Shown: positions 18,410 through 27,567, counted from the stretch's first letter. The stretch is DNA of 64,000 bases from Pseudonocardia endophytica (GCF_004339565.1 NZ_SMFZ01000002.1:1612001-1676000); one strand, 5' to 3'. The notes: generated by a model from the sequence alone, not told the origin. Numbers and translations: made by a program.

Positions 18410-18948
18410 GGGCTTCTGCCACCGCCGCGGTCACGAGCATGGCAATCTTCGTGCTGGCGGCATGCTCACCGACCGCCTCTCCCACACCCCCTTCCCCAAC
18501 GCTTCCGCCCCGACCGGTCTCTATCGCCGCCGACCGGATACCACCGTGCACGATGTTGGAGGCCGATCAGGCCGACCAGTTGGGATTGCGGCATCCCACT
18601 CCTGGCCAAGGAATCGTCGAAGGGGTCCAGTCGCCCAGCTGTACGTGGCTCGGCGGTGATGGCGGTACGAACGTGCAGTTCATCCCGGTGGGCGCTGAGG
18701 TCGCTCTCAACCTCCCGGGGGCGACGACCACCCAGGTCAACGGTTTCGGTGCGGTCCGGAATGTGCCGAACCTGCCTGGCTCCCCGCCGATTTGCCAGCT
18801 GGCCATCGACGTCGCGCCCGGGCAGACGGTCCGGGTGCAGGCCAATGCCATACCGAACCCGCCTTATGGCATGGACGAGCTCTGCCATCGAGCCGACGAG
18901 GCCGCGTCGATGGTCATGACCACCGTCGTCGCGAACGTACCGACGTAG
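18406..18948 (+). CDS. DUF3558-type lipoprotein (copy 1)
   Basis: 180 residues. A signal peptide with lipobox VLAAC places the lipidated Cys at residue 20, followed by a Pro/Ser-rich linker and a DUF3558-like domain: PPCTMLEADQADQLGL, SCTWLGGDGGTNVQF and the Cys of SPPICQLAIDV, with a last Cys in DELCHRADEAASMVM. The cysteines probably form disulfides outside the membrane. These actinobacterial lipoproteins are of unknown function. It is translationally coupled to the preceding small gene. Confidence 0.85.
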   Translation: MRASATAAVTSMAIFVLAACSPTASPTPPSPTLPPRPVSIAADRIPPCTMLEADQADQLGLRHPTPGQGIVEGVQSPSCTWLGGDGGTNVQFIPVGAEVALNLPGATTTQVNGFGAVRNVPNLPGSPPICQLAIDVAPGQTVRVQANAIPNPPYGMDELCHRADEAASMVMTTVVANVPT

Positions 18949-19036
18949 CGGAAATCCGGTCGAGATGGCGCTCATGGTTGTCGCGGACCCACTCGGACAG
19001 CCATGAGTGCCATGTCAACCGGTGTGGATCACCTAC

Positions 19037-19125
19037 GAACGGCCGAGGCGTGCGGGAGGGTCGTCGCCGGACTCGCCGACGGGCACGTGGGAGTTCTCGA
19101 CGCTCGTGCCGCCTTCGTTATCCGT
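19037..19125 (+). pseudogene. Copied 3' remnant of the acyl-CoA dehydrogenase-like gene
   Basis: The stretch encodes TAEACGRVVAGLADGH, matching TAEACGRALAGLADGH near the end of the dehydrogenase-like protein at 17896-17943. A 3-base difference follows, and there is no gene body upstream. It is the left edge of duplication unit 2. Confidence 0.8.
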
Positions 19126-19190
19126 GCGCCTGTGAACGGGTTGTCGGGAACGGCGCCGTTCGGTGGTTGTTCCGCACTACTGTCCTGCGC

Positions 19191-19550
19191 GTGGCACCCG
19201 GAGCGGACCCCGCCTTTCGGCAGGCGATGGACAACTTGATGCTCCAGGTCAGTCGCGACAACGTCCTGGCGGTGCACCGTGCGTTCCAGGATCACGCCGA
19301 CGATCTGCGTGCGTACTTGCTTGACGTCGGCGTGAACTCGGCACTCGGCCTGTGCGGCGGGGACCCGGTGTCTCGCGCCGCTGTTGGCCCGCAGTCCTTC
19401 GGTGGCAAGATCGACCAGCTCCTCGACGTCCACTGGAAACATTGGGAGGAGCTCGACGCAGTGGCCGGGGAACTGCGTGAGGCAGCTCGGACCTATGGAC
19501 ATGCAGAGGACGAGATTCAGCGTTCCCTGGCTGCGAAGCCGACTCGATGA
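19191..19550 (+). CDS. Small helical protein, ESX/WXG-like candidate (copy 2)
   Basis: 119 residues from GTG 19191, paralogous along its full length to the gene at 18050 (MAPGADPAFRQAMDNLMLQV; GLCGGDPVSRAAVGPQSFGG; KHWEELDAVAGELREAARTY). The two differ mainly in charged surface positions, so both copies look under selection. The stop overlaps the next ATG. Confidence 0.7.
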   Translation: MAPGADPAFRQAMDNLMLQVSRDNVLAVHRAFQDHADDLRAYLLDVGVNSALGLCGGDPVSRAAVGPQSFGGKIDQLLDVHWKHWEELDAVAGELREAARTYGHAEDEIQRSLAAKPTR

Positions 19551-20095
19551 GGAGATCCGTCCCGACGCTCATAGCGGGCGTGGCGATGGCTCTCATTGCC
19601 GGATGCTCGGCGGCGAGCGGTCCGGGGACTCCTCCGTCAGGCCCGACGCTCCCGCCCCGCCCGGTATCGGCGACTGCTGACCGGACTCCACCATGCCGCA
19701 TGCTTGTCGCCGACCAGGTCGAACGCCTCGGTCTTCGCCATCCCACTCCCAGCGATGCGGTTGTGGACGGCCTCCCATCGCCAGCCTGCAAATGGCTCGG
19801 CAATGACGGCGGCATCAGCGCACAGTTCATTCCGATCGGTGCCGAGGTCGCCATCCCGGTCCCCGGGGCGGTCATCACCCAGGTCAACGGTTTCGGTGCG
19901 GTCCGGAATGTGCCGGACCTGCCTGGCTCCCCGCCGATTTGCCAGCTGGCCATCGATGTCGCGCCCGGGCAGACGGTTCGCGTGCAGGCCAATGCCATAC
20001 CGAACCCGCCTTACGGCATGGACGAGCTCTGTCGTCGCGCGGACGAGGCCGCGTCGATGGTCATGACCACCGTCGTCGCGAACGCACCGAAGTAG
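19547..20095 (+). CDS. DUF3558-type lipoprotein (copy 2)
   Basis: 182 residues with signal peptide and lipobox LIAGC. The C-terminal half (from INGFG-like TQVNGFGAVRNVP through PPYGMDELCRRADEAASMVM) is almost identical to copy 1, while the N-terminal half after the lipobox has diverged. All four cysteines of the mature domain are kept. The uneven divergence suggests gene conversion in the 3' half or selection for change in the exposed N-terminal part. Confidence 0.85.
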   Translation: MRRSVPTLIAGVAMALIAGCSAASGPGTPPSGPTLPPRPVSATADRTPPCRMLVADQVERLGLRHPTPSDAVVDGLPSPACKWLGNDGGISAQFIPIGAEVAIPVPGAVITQVNGFGAVRNVPDLPGSPPICQLAIDVAPGQTVRVQANAIPNPPYGMDELCRRADEAASMVMTTVVANAPK

Positions 20096-20175
20096 CGGGA
20101 ATCCGGTCGACATGTCACCCATGGTCGTCGCGGACACGTCCGAACAGCCATCACCGCCATGTCAGCCGGAGTCGA

Positions 20176-21189
20176 TCACCAGCCCCGGAGGTCCACCGCC
20201 CAGGTGTCGAGGACCTCGGCGTCCGGGTCGGTGCCGCGCACGAGGTGCATGCGCTCGTGCAGGGCGATCGTCGGGTCGACGTGCGCCGGCAGGACGGTGA
20301 CCCGGTCGCCGACCGACACGCGTCGTTCCGGCCCGAACGTCGTGTGCTCGTCGGAGCAGAACCACACGTGTCCACCCTGGACGGTCGGGTTGCCGTGGTC
20401 CATGCCAAGGGACTTGAGCCCGACGTCGGCGACGGCGAACGCCGGCATCTCGCCGGCCGCGTCCGTCGTCGACACCACGGTGGACAGCAGCGTCAGCGCC
20501 TGCCGGAACGGGAGCCCGGCGGCCGTGTAGGCCGTGTCCATCAAGGCGTACGAGCCGGCCTGCAGCTCGGTGACCCACGTGTTCATCGCGTACGTGCCGG
20601 TGCCGCCGCCGGAGACGACGTCGCCGCCGACGTCGGCGTGCGCGGCGAGCAGGCGCCCCATGCACTCCTCGGTGAGCCGCGCCCTCTCCACCGGGTCGGC
20701 CAGCATCATCAGATGCCCCTCGTAGCCCATCACACCGCGGACGGTGAGCCCGGCCGCGCGGGCGTCGTCGGCCAGCCGGCCCGCGCGGTCGGGCGCGATC
20801 CCGCAGCGGGGGAGACCCACGTTGACGTCGACGAGTACCTCCCGCACCCCGCCGTCGACCGCGGCCCGCAACGTGGACGGGGAGTCGATCGCGACGGTGA
20901 CCCGGGCGTCGAGCGCACCGAGCCGACGGGCGTCGAGCACCTCGTTGGCCAGCAGCAGGTCCTGACCGAGCCCGGCCTTCGCCATGCCCTCGACCTCGCG
21001 GATCGTGGCGCACGTGAAGCCGGTGTGCCCACCGTCGGCCTGTCGGGCGGCGAGTGCGGTCGTCTTGTGCGCCTTGACGTGCGGGCGGAGTTTCGACCCG
21101 GGCAGGGCCGCGGACATGTCGGCGAGGTTGGCGTCCAGCGCGTCGACGTCGACGAGCAGGGCGGGCGTGGTCAGGTCTCCGACGCGCAC
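20176..21189 (-). CDS. D-threonine aldolase / D-serine dehydratase-like PLP enzyme
   Basis: 337 residues from GTG 21189, overlapping the previous gene by 19 bases. The N-terminal alanine-racemase-type barrel carries the PLP lysine in KLRPHVKAHKT (residues 30-40) and VLVDVNVGLPRCGI. The C-terminal beta domain has the metal-site pattern of DSD1-type enzymes (VWFCSDEHTTF and LHERMHLV with Cys/His). It should cleave or dehydrate a D-beta-hydroxy-alpha-amino acid using PLP and a divalent metal. The adjoining aldonolactone oxidase-like gene and APC transporter on the same strand suggest a small uptake and degradation unit. Confidence 0.85.
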   Translation of the reverse strand: MRVGDLTTPALLVDVDALDANLADMSAALPGSKLRPHVKAHKTTALAARQADGGHTGFTCATIREVEGMAKAGLGQDLLLANEVLDARRLGALDARVTVAIDSPSTLRAAVDGGVREVLVDVNVGLPRCGIAPDRAGRLADDARAAGLTVRGVMGYEGHLMMLADPVERARLTEECMGRLLAAHADVGGDVVSGGGTGTYAMNTWVTELQAGSYALMDTAYTAAGLPFRQALTLLSTVVSTTDAAGEMPAFAVADVGLKSLGMDHGNPTVQGGHVWFCSDEHTTFGPERRVSVGDRVTVLPAHVDPTIALHERMHLVRGTDPDAEVLDTWAVDLRGW

Positions 21190-22481
21190 GTGGCGGGCAC
21201 CCCCAGGACCCGGTCGAGGTAGGCGTTGCGGAACCGGCCCTCCGGGTCGAGCCGGTCGCGCAGGGCGACGAACGCGTCGAACCCGTCGTAGGACGCGCGC
21301 AGCGACGTCGCGGTCCGGGTGTGCATCTTGCCCCAGTGCGGACGGCCGCCGAGCGCGGTCATGACGGACTCCACGGCACCGAAGTACGCGGCGTGCGGCT
21401 GCCCGCGGAACACGTGGACGGCGATGTAGGCCGTGTCGCGTCCGGACGATGTGGACAGTGGGATGTCGTCGCCGTCGAGCACGCGCACCTCGACCGGGAA
21501 CGTGACCGCCTGCCCGTGCCGGTCGACGGCCGCGCGCAGCCCGGCGAACGCCTCGGGCAGGGCCTCGCGCGGGATCGCGTACTCCATCTCCAGGAACCGC
21601 ACGCGGCGCGGGCTGCAGAACACGTCGTAGGAGCGGTCGACGTACTCGGCGGCCGCGAACTGGTCCGCGACGAGGCGGTTGATCCGCGGCACCAGCGACG
21701 GGACCCGCGCGCCCAGCCGACAGGTCAGCTCGAACACGCCGTTGCCGAGCAGGTCGTCGCCGACCCACTCGGCGACCCGGCCGCGCACCGGCCCGTCGGC
21801 CTCGGTGCGGTTGTTGCGCTTGGTCGCCGCGATGTCGGTGTGCGGGAACCAGTAGAACTCGAAGTGCTCGTTGGCCGACGCCATCTCGTCGACCTCGGCC
21901 AGGACGCGCGAGAGCGGCAGCGCCGCCTCGACGGCGTGCAGCCGGAACGCCGGTACGCACTCGAGCGTGACCGTCGTGATCACCCCGAGCGCGCCGAGGC
22001 CGACCCTTGCGTGCCGGAACACGTCGGCGTTCTCGGTGTCCGAACAGGACAGCACGGACCCGTCGGCGAGCACCAGCTCCAGCGCACGGACCTGGGCGGC
22101 GATGCTGCGGTAGCCGGCGCCGGTGCCGTGCGTGCCGGTGGAGATCGCGCCGGCCACGGTCTGCGCGTCGATGTCCCCGAGGTTCGGCAGGGCGAGACCG
22201 CGCCGCCAGAGCAGCGGGTTCAACTCCCGCAACGTGATCCCGGCCGGGACCGTCGCACGAGGACCGTCCACACGCACCAGGCCGGGGCCCGACGGCACGC
22301 GCACGGCGACGCCGTCGGCGACGGCGATCGGGGTGAACGAGTGTCCGCTGCCGAGTGCCTTGACCCGCATTCCCTCGCGCGCCGCCGCCTTCACCGCTCC
22401 TGCCACCTCGGAGGTGTCACGGGCGTGGACGGTCCACGCCGGGTCGGTGCGGACGTTGCCTGCCCAGTTGCTCCAGCTCAT
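21171..22481 (-). CDS. FAD-linked aldonolactone oxidase (D-arabinono-1,4-lactone oxidase-like)
   Basis: 436 residues from ATG 22481, with AGGGAG about seven bases upstream. The N-terminal VAO-type FAD domain contains VKALGSGHSFTPIAV (residues ~41-55, with the His used for covalent FAD in alditol oxidases) and GTHGTGAGYRSIAAQV. The C-terminal ALO domain ends with RPHWGKMHTR near residue 385, the conserved HWGK motif. The family oxidises sugar lactones or alditols with oxygen, giving H2O2. It is likely co-transcribed with the PLP enzyme downstream. Confidence 0.9.
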   Translation of the reverse strand: MSWSNWAGNVRTDPAWTVHARDTSEVAGAVKAAAREGMRVKALGSGHSFTPIAVADGVAVRVPSGPGLVRVDGPRATVPAGITLRELNPLLWRRGLALPNLGDIDAQTVAGAISTGTHGTGAGYRSIAAQVRALELVLADGSVLSCSDTENADVFRHARVGLGALGVITTVTLECVPAFRLHAVEAALPLSRVLAEVDEMASANEHFEFYWFPHTDIAATKRNNRTEADGPVRGRVAEWVGDDLLGNGVFELTCRLGARVPSLVPRINRLVADQFAAAEYVDRSYDVFCSPRRVRFLEMEYAIPREALPEAFAGLRAAVDRHGQAVTFPVEVRVLDGDDIPLSTSSGRDTAYIAVHVFRGQPHAAYFGAVESVMTALGGRPHWGKMHTRTATSLRASYDGFDAFVALRDRLDPEGRFRNAYLDRVLGVPATCASET

Positions 22482-22587
22482 CGGCCGTCTCCCTGGCGCG
22501 TTCGCGTCGTGCCGCACCGCTCCCCGGCACGCCGCACCTGTCGGGTGGGGTGCGGCACGCGGACGTGGGGTGCGCGAGCCGAGATGG

Positions 22588-24042
22588 TCACGCGGGCTCC
22601 TTCTCCTCCGACGGCGTACCGGTGCCGAGACCGGCGGTGCCGTCCCGCAGCCGTCGTCGCAGCACCGCGACGTACCAGATGCCGGCCAGAGCCAGCGCCG
22701 CCAGCACGACGTAGTCGGCACCGCGGAACGCCTCCGGCACGGTCAGCGACGCGACGACGGCGACCAGCCACAGCAACGCGAGCCCGGCCACCGGCATCGC
22801 CCACGCGCCGAGCCGGAACCCGCCCTCTCCGAGCGCGAGCAGCCGCTTCCGCCGGGCGAGATAGCCGCCGAGCGTGAGCAGGTAGACCAGGTACGGCACC
22901 AGCGCCGTGGCGCCGACGAGCACGCCGAACGCGTCGCCCTCCAGCGTCCCGAACGCGAGCAGCACGAGGCAGACGACGAGCGAGGCGACGAGCGCCGGTA
23001 CCGGCGTCCCGGTGCGCTCGTTGACGCGACGCAGCAGCCGCGAGCCCGGAAGGAGCCCGTCGCGCGCCATCGCGAAGATCAGCCGGGAGTTCGACGCGGC
23101 GGCGACCACGACGAGCGCGAACATCGAGAACACGACGATCGCCAGGAACACGGTGGTGAGCGTCGGGCCGAGCCAGTAGCCGGCGATGTCGGCCAGCGGT
23201 ACCTCCGACTGCTGGATCTGTCCGAGGTCCGGGATCGCGAGCGTGAAGCCGATCAGTGCGGCCATCCCGAGCACGCCGGACACGATGACGGACAGCAACA
23301 TCGCTCGCGGGACGGTCCGGCGGGCGTCGACCGCCTCCTCGGCCATGTCCGCGGCCGCCTCGAACCCGACGAGCGTGAAGATCCCGATCAGCGCCCCGCC
23401 GACGATCGCGTCGGTCAACGGCGTCCCTGCCTCGGCGGGCGAGGCGACGGACAGGAACCCGAACCCGTGTGGATCCGGCGCCGAGGACCCGCCCTGCACC
23501 CAGGCGACGAACACGACGACCGACAGCACCACCGTCCCGACGATCTCGGCGAACACGGCCACGTTGTTCACCCGCGCGGCCAGCTGCACCCGCACGATGT
23601 TGATCAGATAGGCGACGACGAGCGCGAGCACCGCGATGAACACGACCACCCGGGTGTCCGACGGATCCAGTCCGAACACGGTCGCGGTCAACGGCGCGAG
23701 GCCGATCAGCGCGATGCCGGGCAGCCCGACGGCGCCGTAGAGCACGCCGAGCGAGCCGACGACGTAGCCGAAGCGCGTGTCCACCAGGCGCGCGGCCCAC
23801 TGGTAGTTCGCCCCGGCGAGCGGCATGTGTCCGGCGAGCTCGGCCAGCACGAGCACCACCAGCAGCTGCCCGACGGCGGCGACCGGCCACAGCCAGACGG
23901 CGGCCGGTCCGAGCTGGGTGATGCCGTACGAGTAGTTGACGAAGATCCCCGTGGTGATCGAGACGATCGAGAACGCGATCGCGAACAGCGCGAACCGCCG
24001 CAGCACGCGGGGGAACTGGCTGGCGTAGCCGAACTCGTCCAT
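22588..24042 (-). CDS. APC-superfamily amino acid permease
   Basis: 484 residues from ATG 24042, with GGGAGG six bases upstream. About 12 transmembrane helices are visible. TM1 contains FSIVSITTGIFVNYSYGI, the broken-helix glycine region of APC carriers, and the loop LIFAMARDGLLPGSRLLRRVN is the typical APC motif. It probably imports an amino acid or amine by proton symport. The TetR gene 94 bases away in divergent orientation is the likely regulator. Confidence 0.88.
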   Translation of the reverse strand: MDEFGYASQFPRVLRRFALFAIAFSIVSITTGIFVNYSYGITQLGPAAVWLWPVAAVGQLLVVLVLAELAGHMPLAGANYQWAARLVDTRFGYVVGSLGVLYGAVGLPGIALIGLAPLTATVFGLDPSDTRVVVFIAVLALVVAYLINIVRVQLAARVNNVAVFAEIVGTVVLSVVVFVAWVQGGSSAPDPHGFGFLSVASPAEAGTPLTDAIVGGALIGIFTLVGFEAAADMAEEAVDARRTVPRAMLLSVIVSGVLGMAALIGFTLAIPDLGQIQQSEVPLADIAGYWLGPTLTTVFLAIVVFSMFALVVVAAASNSRLIFAMARDGLLPGSRLLRRVNERTGTPVPALVASLVVCLVLLAFGTLEGDAFGVLVGATALVPYLVYLLTLGGYLARRKRLLALGEGGFRLGAWAMPVAGLALLWLVAVVASLTVPEAFRGADYVVLAALALAGIWYVAVLRRRLRDGTAGLGTGTPSEEKEPA

Positions 24043-24136
24043 GCGACCTCCCACACCGGAGTGGATGCGCGGAAGCATGCGACGCGGCACAATCTGAGTC
24101 AACCGTCTGGGACACTTGACCAACTCGGGAGGTGCG

Positions 24137-24742
24137 ATGCCGCGGGTGCCCGTCGAGGAACGCCGTCGCCAGCTCGTGGCCGCTGCGTTCCGGGTGATCG
24201 GCCGGGAGGGGTTCGCCGCCGCGACCACCCGCCGGGTCTGCGCCGAGGCGGGCGCGCCGCTGGCCGCGTTCCACTACTGCTTCGACTCCAAGCAGGCGCT
24301 GCTGGTCGAGCTGACCGAGCAGACGCTCGCCGAGCTCGTCGACATCCAGACCGACGGGATCGTGGTCGGCAGCGACGTCGCCGCCTCGCTGCGGGCGACG
24401 CTGCGCGAGTACTGGCGAGGAGTCGAGGCGGACCCGAACCGTGAGTCGGTGCTGATGGCGCTGACGCAGCACGCCCTCGCCGACCCGAAGCTCGCCGGTG
24501 TCGCCGAGGCGCAGTACGAGGCCTACCACCGCACCGCCCGCACGGTGCTGGAAACGATTGCCGACGCGTGCGGCGTCACCTGGTCGCTACCGCTGGGCCG
24601 TCTGTCCCGGATGCTGATCGTGGTCACCGACGGGGTCACGCTGGCCTGGCTCGTCGACCGCGACGGGGAGGCCGCGCTGGCCGCGCTGGACGCGTTCGCC
24701 GACCAGGTGGCCGCGCTGGCGCAACCGATAGGTGATCCCTGA
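24137..24742 (+). CDS. TetR/AcrR-family transcriptional regulator
   Basis: 201 residues from ATG 24137 with GGGAGG at 24128-24133. The HTH lies at residues 5-55 (RRRQLVAAAFRVIGREGFAAATTRRVCAEAGAPLAAFHYCFDSKQALL in outline). The helical C-terminal ligand domain follows. It sits between the divergent APC permease and the co-directional hydrolase/BVMO genes and could control either. Confidence 0.88.
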   Translation: MPRVPVEERRRQLVAAAFRVIGREGFAAATTRRVCAEAGAPLAAFHYCFDSKQALLVELTEQTLAELVDIQTDGIVVGSDVAASLRATLREYWRGVEADPNRESVLMALTQHALADPKLAGVAEAQYEAYHRTARTVLETIADACGVTWSLPLGRLSRMLIVVTDGVTLAWLVDRDGEAALAALDAFADQVAALAQPIGDP

Positions 24743-24841
24743 TCGCATAAAGTTGCCTATGGCAAGGTTCCCGGGGCGTGGTGCAGAGTCGGAAGGAGAG
24801 CGGCGTCACACAGCGGTGACGCCCGGGGATCCGGAGATCCG

Positions 24842-25819
24842 ATGACGACTGCGCCCGTCCGTCCGCCGTACGACCCGGAGCTGGCCGCCCTGCTGCCCGC
24901 GGTGAACGAGGTGCTCCCGTCGAGCATCCGGCCCGACGACCTGAAACGGGTCCGCGAGCAGGTCTCCGCCGCGTTCCTGCCGATCGACGAGGTGATCGCG
25001 GGCCGGGCGATCGAGTACGAGGACCGGACGATCCCCGGGCCCGAGGGCGCCCCGGACGTCGTCGTCACGATCCTGCGGCCGGCGAAGAAGAGGATCGAGA
25101 ACGCGCCGGGCGTCTACCACACGCACGGCGGCGGCATGATCCTCGGCGACCGGTTCACCGGCGTCGACCAGCTGTGCGACTGGGTGCTGGAGTTCGGCGT
25201 CGTCGCGGTCACCGTCGAGTACCGACTGGCGCCCGAGCACCCGGACCCGGCGCCGATCGAGGACTGCTACGCCGGGCTCGTCTGGACCGCCGCGAACGCC
25301 GCCGAGCTGGGCATCGACCCGGCGCGCCTGGTCCTGGCCGGGGGGAGCGCGGGCGGTGGGCTCGCCGCCGGCCTGGCGTTGATGGCCCGGGACCGCGGCG
25401 GGCCGTCGATCTCGGCCCAGATGCTGATCTATCCGATGCTCGACGACCGGAACGAGACCCCCTCTGCGGACCAGTTCGAGGGCATCGGGATCTGGGACCG
25501 GATCTCGAACGACACCGCGTGGACGATGCTGCTCGGCGACCGCAGGCGCACCGGGGACGTGTCGCCCTACGCCGCGCCCGCCCGCGCGGCGGAGCTGGCC
25601 GGGCTGCCGCCCGCGTTCGTCGACGTCTGCAGCACCGAGACGTTCCGTGACGAGGACATCGCCTACGCCTCGAGGCTCTGCAGCGCAGGCGTGCAGACCG
25701 AGCTGCACGTGTGGCCGGGCGGCTTCCACGGCTTCGACTCGCTCGCGCCGGACGCCCCGCTGTCGCGGCAGGCCCGCGCCGCCCGCGTCGACTGGCTGCG
25801 CCGCATCGCCCGTTTCTGA
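24842..25819 (+). CDS. Alpha/beta-hydrolase, HSL-type esterase
   Basis: 325 residues. Oxyanion motif YHTHGGGMILGD is near residue 100, nucleophile elbow AGGSAGGGLA near 170 (catalytic Ser), acid in CSTETFRDED near 265 and His in WPGGFHGFDS near 295. It is a hormone-sensitive-lipase family carboxylesterase. The BVMO gene starts 65 bases downstream; ester hydrolysis after Baeyer-Villiger oxidation of a ketone is a common two-step degradation route, so they likely act in sequence. Confidence 0.93.
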   Translation: MTTAPVRPPYDPELAALLPAVNEVLPSSIRPDDLKRVREQVSAAFLPIDEVIAGRAIEYEDRTIPGPEGAPDVVVTILRPAKKRIENAPGVYHTHGGGMILGDRFTGVDQLCDWVLEFGVVAVTVEYRLAPEHPDPAPIEDCYAGLVWTAANAAELGIDPARLVLAGGSAGGGLAAGLALMARDRGGPSISAQMLIYPMLDDRNETPSADQFEGIGIWDRISNDTAWTMLLGDRRRTGDVSPYAAPARAAELAGLPPAFVDVCSTETFRDEDIAYASRLCSAGVQTELHVWPGGFHGFDSLAPDAPLSRQARAARVDWLRRIARF

Positions 25820-25883
25820 CCTCTCCGAGAACGCTCCCCGCCCCGACCTGAGGACCGACCCACGATCGCCGCAGGAGGCGCCC

Positions 25884-27527
25884 ATGAGCACGGCCGAGCA
25901 CGACACACCGGATCTCGACGCGATCGTCGTCGGGGCAGGTTTCTCCGGGCTGTACATGTTGCACAGGTTGCGGGACACGCTCGGCCTGCGCGCCGAGGTG
26001 ATCGAGTCGGCCGACGACGTCGGCGGCACCTGGTACTGGAACCGGTACCCCGGCGCGCGGTGCGACTCGGAGAGCTACTTCTACAGCTACTCCGACCGGC
26101 TCGACGAGGACCTGCTGCAGGAGTGGACCTGGAGCGAGCGGTTCGCCGCGCAGCCGGAGATCCTGCGCTACCTGCAGACCGTCGCCGAACGCTTCGACCT
26201 GCGCCGCGACATCCGGTTCTCGACGACCGTCACGGCCGCGACGTGGGACGAGGGCGGCACCCGCTGGATCGTCGACACGTCCGACGGCCGCCGCTCCAGC
26301 GCGCGGTACCTGATCACCGCCGTCGGCTGCCTGTCGACGACGAACCTGCCGGACTTCCCGGGCCGGGACTCGTTCCGCGGCAAGAGCTACCACACCGGAC
26401 AGTGGCCGCACGAGGGCGTGGACTTCACCGGCCAGCGGGTCGCCGTGATCGGTACCGGCGCGACGGCCGTGCAGGCCGTCCCGGAGATCGCCGAGCAGGC
26501 CGCGCACACCTACGTGTTCCAGCGGACGCCGAACTACGACATCGCGGGTGGCAACCGCCCGATGACCGAGGCGGACGCCAAGGAGATCAAGTCCAACTAC
26601 CGCGACATCTGGGCGCGCACCCGCGAGACCGGGTTCGGCTTCCCGTACGACATCGCGGACCGCCCGGCCCGTTCGGTCTCCGACGAGGAGCGCAGGGAGA
26701 TCTTCGAGGAGGCGTGGGCCCGCGGCGGGTTCCGTCTCGGGACCACGTTCAACGACCTGCTGCTCGACGCCGACGCGAACTCCACGGCCGCCGAGTTCCT
26801 CCGCGAGAAGATCCGCGGTGTGGTGCGCGACCCGGAGACGGCGGAGAAGCTCTCCCCGCGTGACCACCCGTTCTTCACCAAGCGCCCGCCGCTGGAGAAC
26901 GGCTACTACGAGACGTTCAACAAGGACAACGTCACGCTCGTCGGGGTCCGGGAGACGCCGATCGACTCGATCACGGAGAAGGGCGTCGTCGTCGACGGCG
27001 TCGAGTACGAGGTCGACTCGATCGTGTTCGCCACCGGCTTCGACGCGATGACCGGCACGCTGTTCCGGCTGAACCTGACCGGCCGCGACGGCGTCACGCT
27101 GAAGGCCAAGTGGGAGGCCGGGCCGCGCAGCTACCTCGGCCTGACCACGAACGGCTTCCCGAACCTGTTCATGCTGACCGGTCCGCAGAGCCCGTCGGTG
27201 ATGAGCAACATGGTGGTCTCGATCGAGCAGCACGTGGACTGGGTGACCGACTGTCTGCGCTGGTTGCGGGAGCAGGGCCGGGACCGGATCGAGAACACGC
27301 TCGCCGCCGAGGACGGCTGGATCTCGCACCACGACGAGGTCGGCGCCATGACGCTCCTCGACCAGGCGAACTCCTGGTGGGTTGGTGCGAACATCCCCGG
27401 CAAGACCCGCCGGATCTACCCGTACATGGGTGGCGTGGGGGTCTACAAGGGACTCTGCGACGACGTGGCGGCCAAGGGGTACGAGGGGTTCGAGACCTCG
27501 TCGTCGGGGGCGACCGCGATGGCGTGA
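25884..27527 (+). CDS. Baeyer-Villiger monooxygenase (flavin-containing, cyclohexanone/phenylacetone MO type)
   Basis: 547 residues from ATG 25884 (AGGAGG eight bases upstream). FAD motif VVGAGFSGLYMLHRL near residue 15, then DDVGGTWYWNRYPGARCD; the type I BVMO fingerprint is FRGKSYHTGQWPH near residue 165; NADPH motif VIGTGATAVQ near 190; and the second family motif DSIVFATGFDAMTG near 380. It inserts oxygen next to a ketone using NADPH and O2, giving an ester or lactone that the preceding esterase could hydrolyse. Length and motif order match phenylacetone/cyclohexanone monooxygenases. The true ketone is unknown. Confidence 0.95.
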   Translation: MSTAEHDTPDLDAIVVGAGFSGLYMLHRLRDTLGLRAEVIESADDVGGTWYWNRYPGARCDSESYFYSYSDRLDEDLLQEWTWSERFAAQPEILRYLQTVAERFDLRRDIRFSTTVTAATWDEGGTRWIVDTSDGRRSSARYLITAVGCLSTTNLPDFPGRDSFRGKSYHTGQWPHEGVDFTGQRVAVIGTGATAVQAVPEIAEQAAHTYVFQRTPNYDIAGGNRPMTEADAKEIKSNYRDIWARTRETGFGFPYDIADRPARSVSDEERREIFEEAWARGGFRLGTTFNDLLLDADANSTAAEFLREKIRGVVRDPETAEKLSPRDHPFFTKRPPLENGYYETFNKDNVTLVGVRETPIDSITEKGVVVDGVEYEVDSIVFATGFDAMTGTLFRLNLTGRDGVTLKAKWEAGPRSYLGLTTNGFPNLFMLTGPQSPSVMSNMVVSIEQHVDWVTDCLRWLREQGRDRIENTLAAEDGWISHHDEVGAMTLLDQANSWWVGANIPGKTRRIYPYMGGVGVYKGLCDDVAAKGYEGFETSSSGATAMA

Positions 27528-27533
27528 GACCGA

Positions 27534-27564
27534 GCCGGCCCGTGCCATCGCGGCGCGGGCCGGC
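27534..27564. terminator. Bidirectional hairpin between BVMO and OGG-like gene
   Basis: GCCGGCCCG at 27534-27542 and CGGGCCGGC at 27556-27564 form a perfect 9-bp stem between two convergent genes. Confidence 0.6.
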
Positions 27565-27567
27565 CGG

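Larger units (their letters stand above)
17894..20180 (+). repeat. Tandem duplication of a 1.14-kb unit
   Basis: Unit 1 runs from about 17894 to 19033 and unit 2 from about 19037 to 20180. Each holds, in order, the 3' end of the acyl-CoA dehydrogenase-like gene, the shared upstream segment with AACGGGTTGTCGGGAACGGC, a small helical gene starting GTG GCA CCC GG, and a DUF3558 lipoprotein gene. Conservation continues past the lipoprotein stop (AATCCGGTCGA, later GATCACC). The copies have diverged clearly, so the event is not recent. In unit 2 the dehydrogenase part is a dead remnant. Confidence 0.88.
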
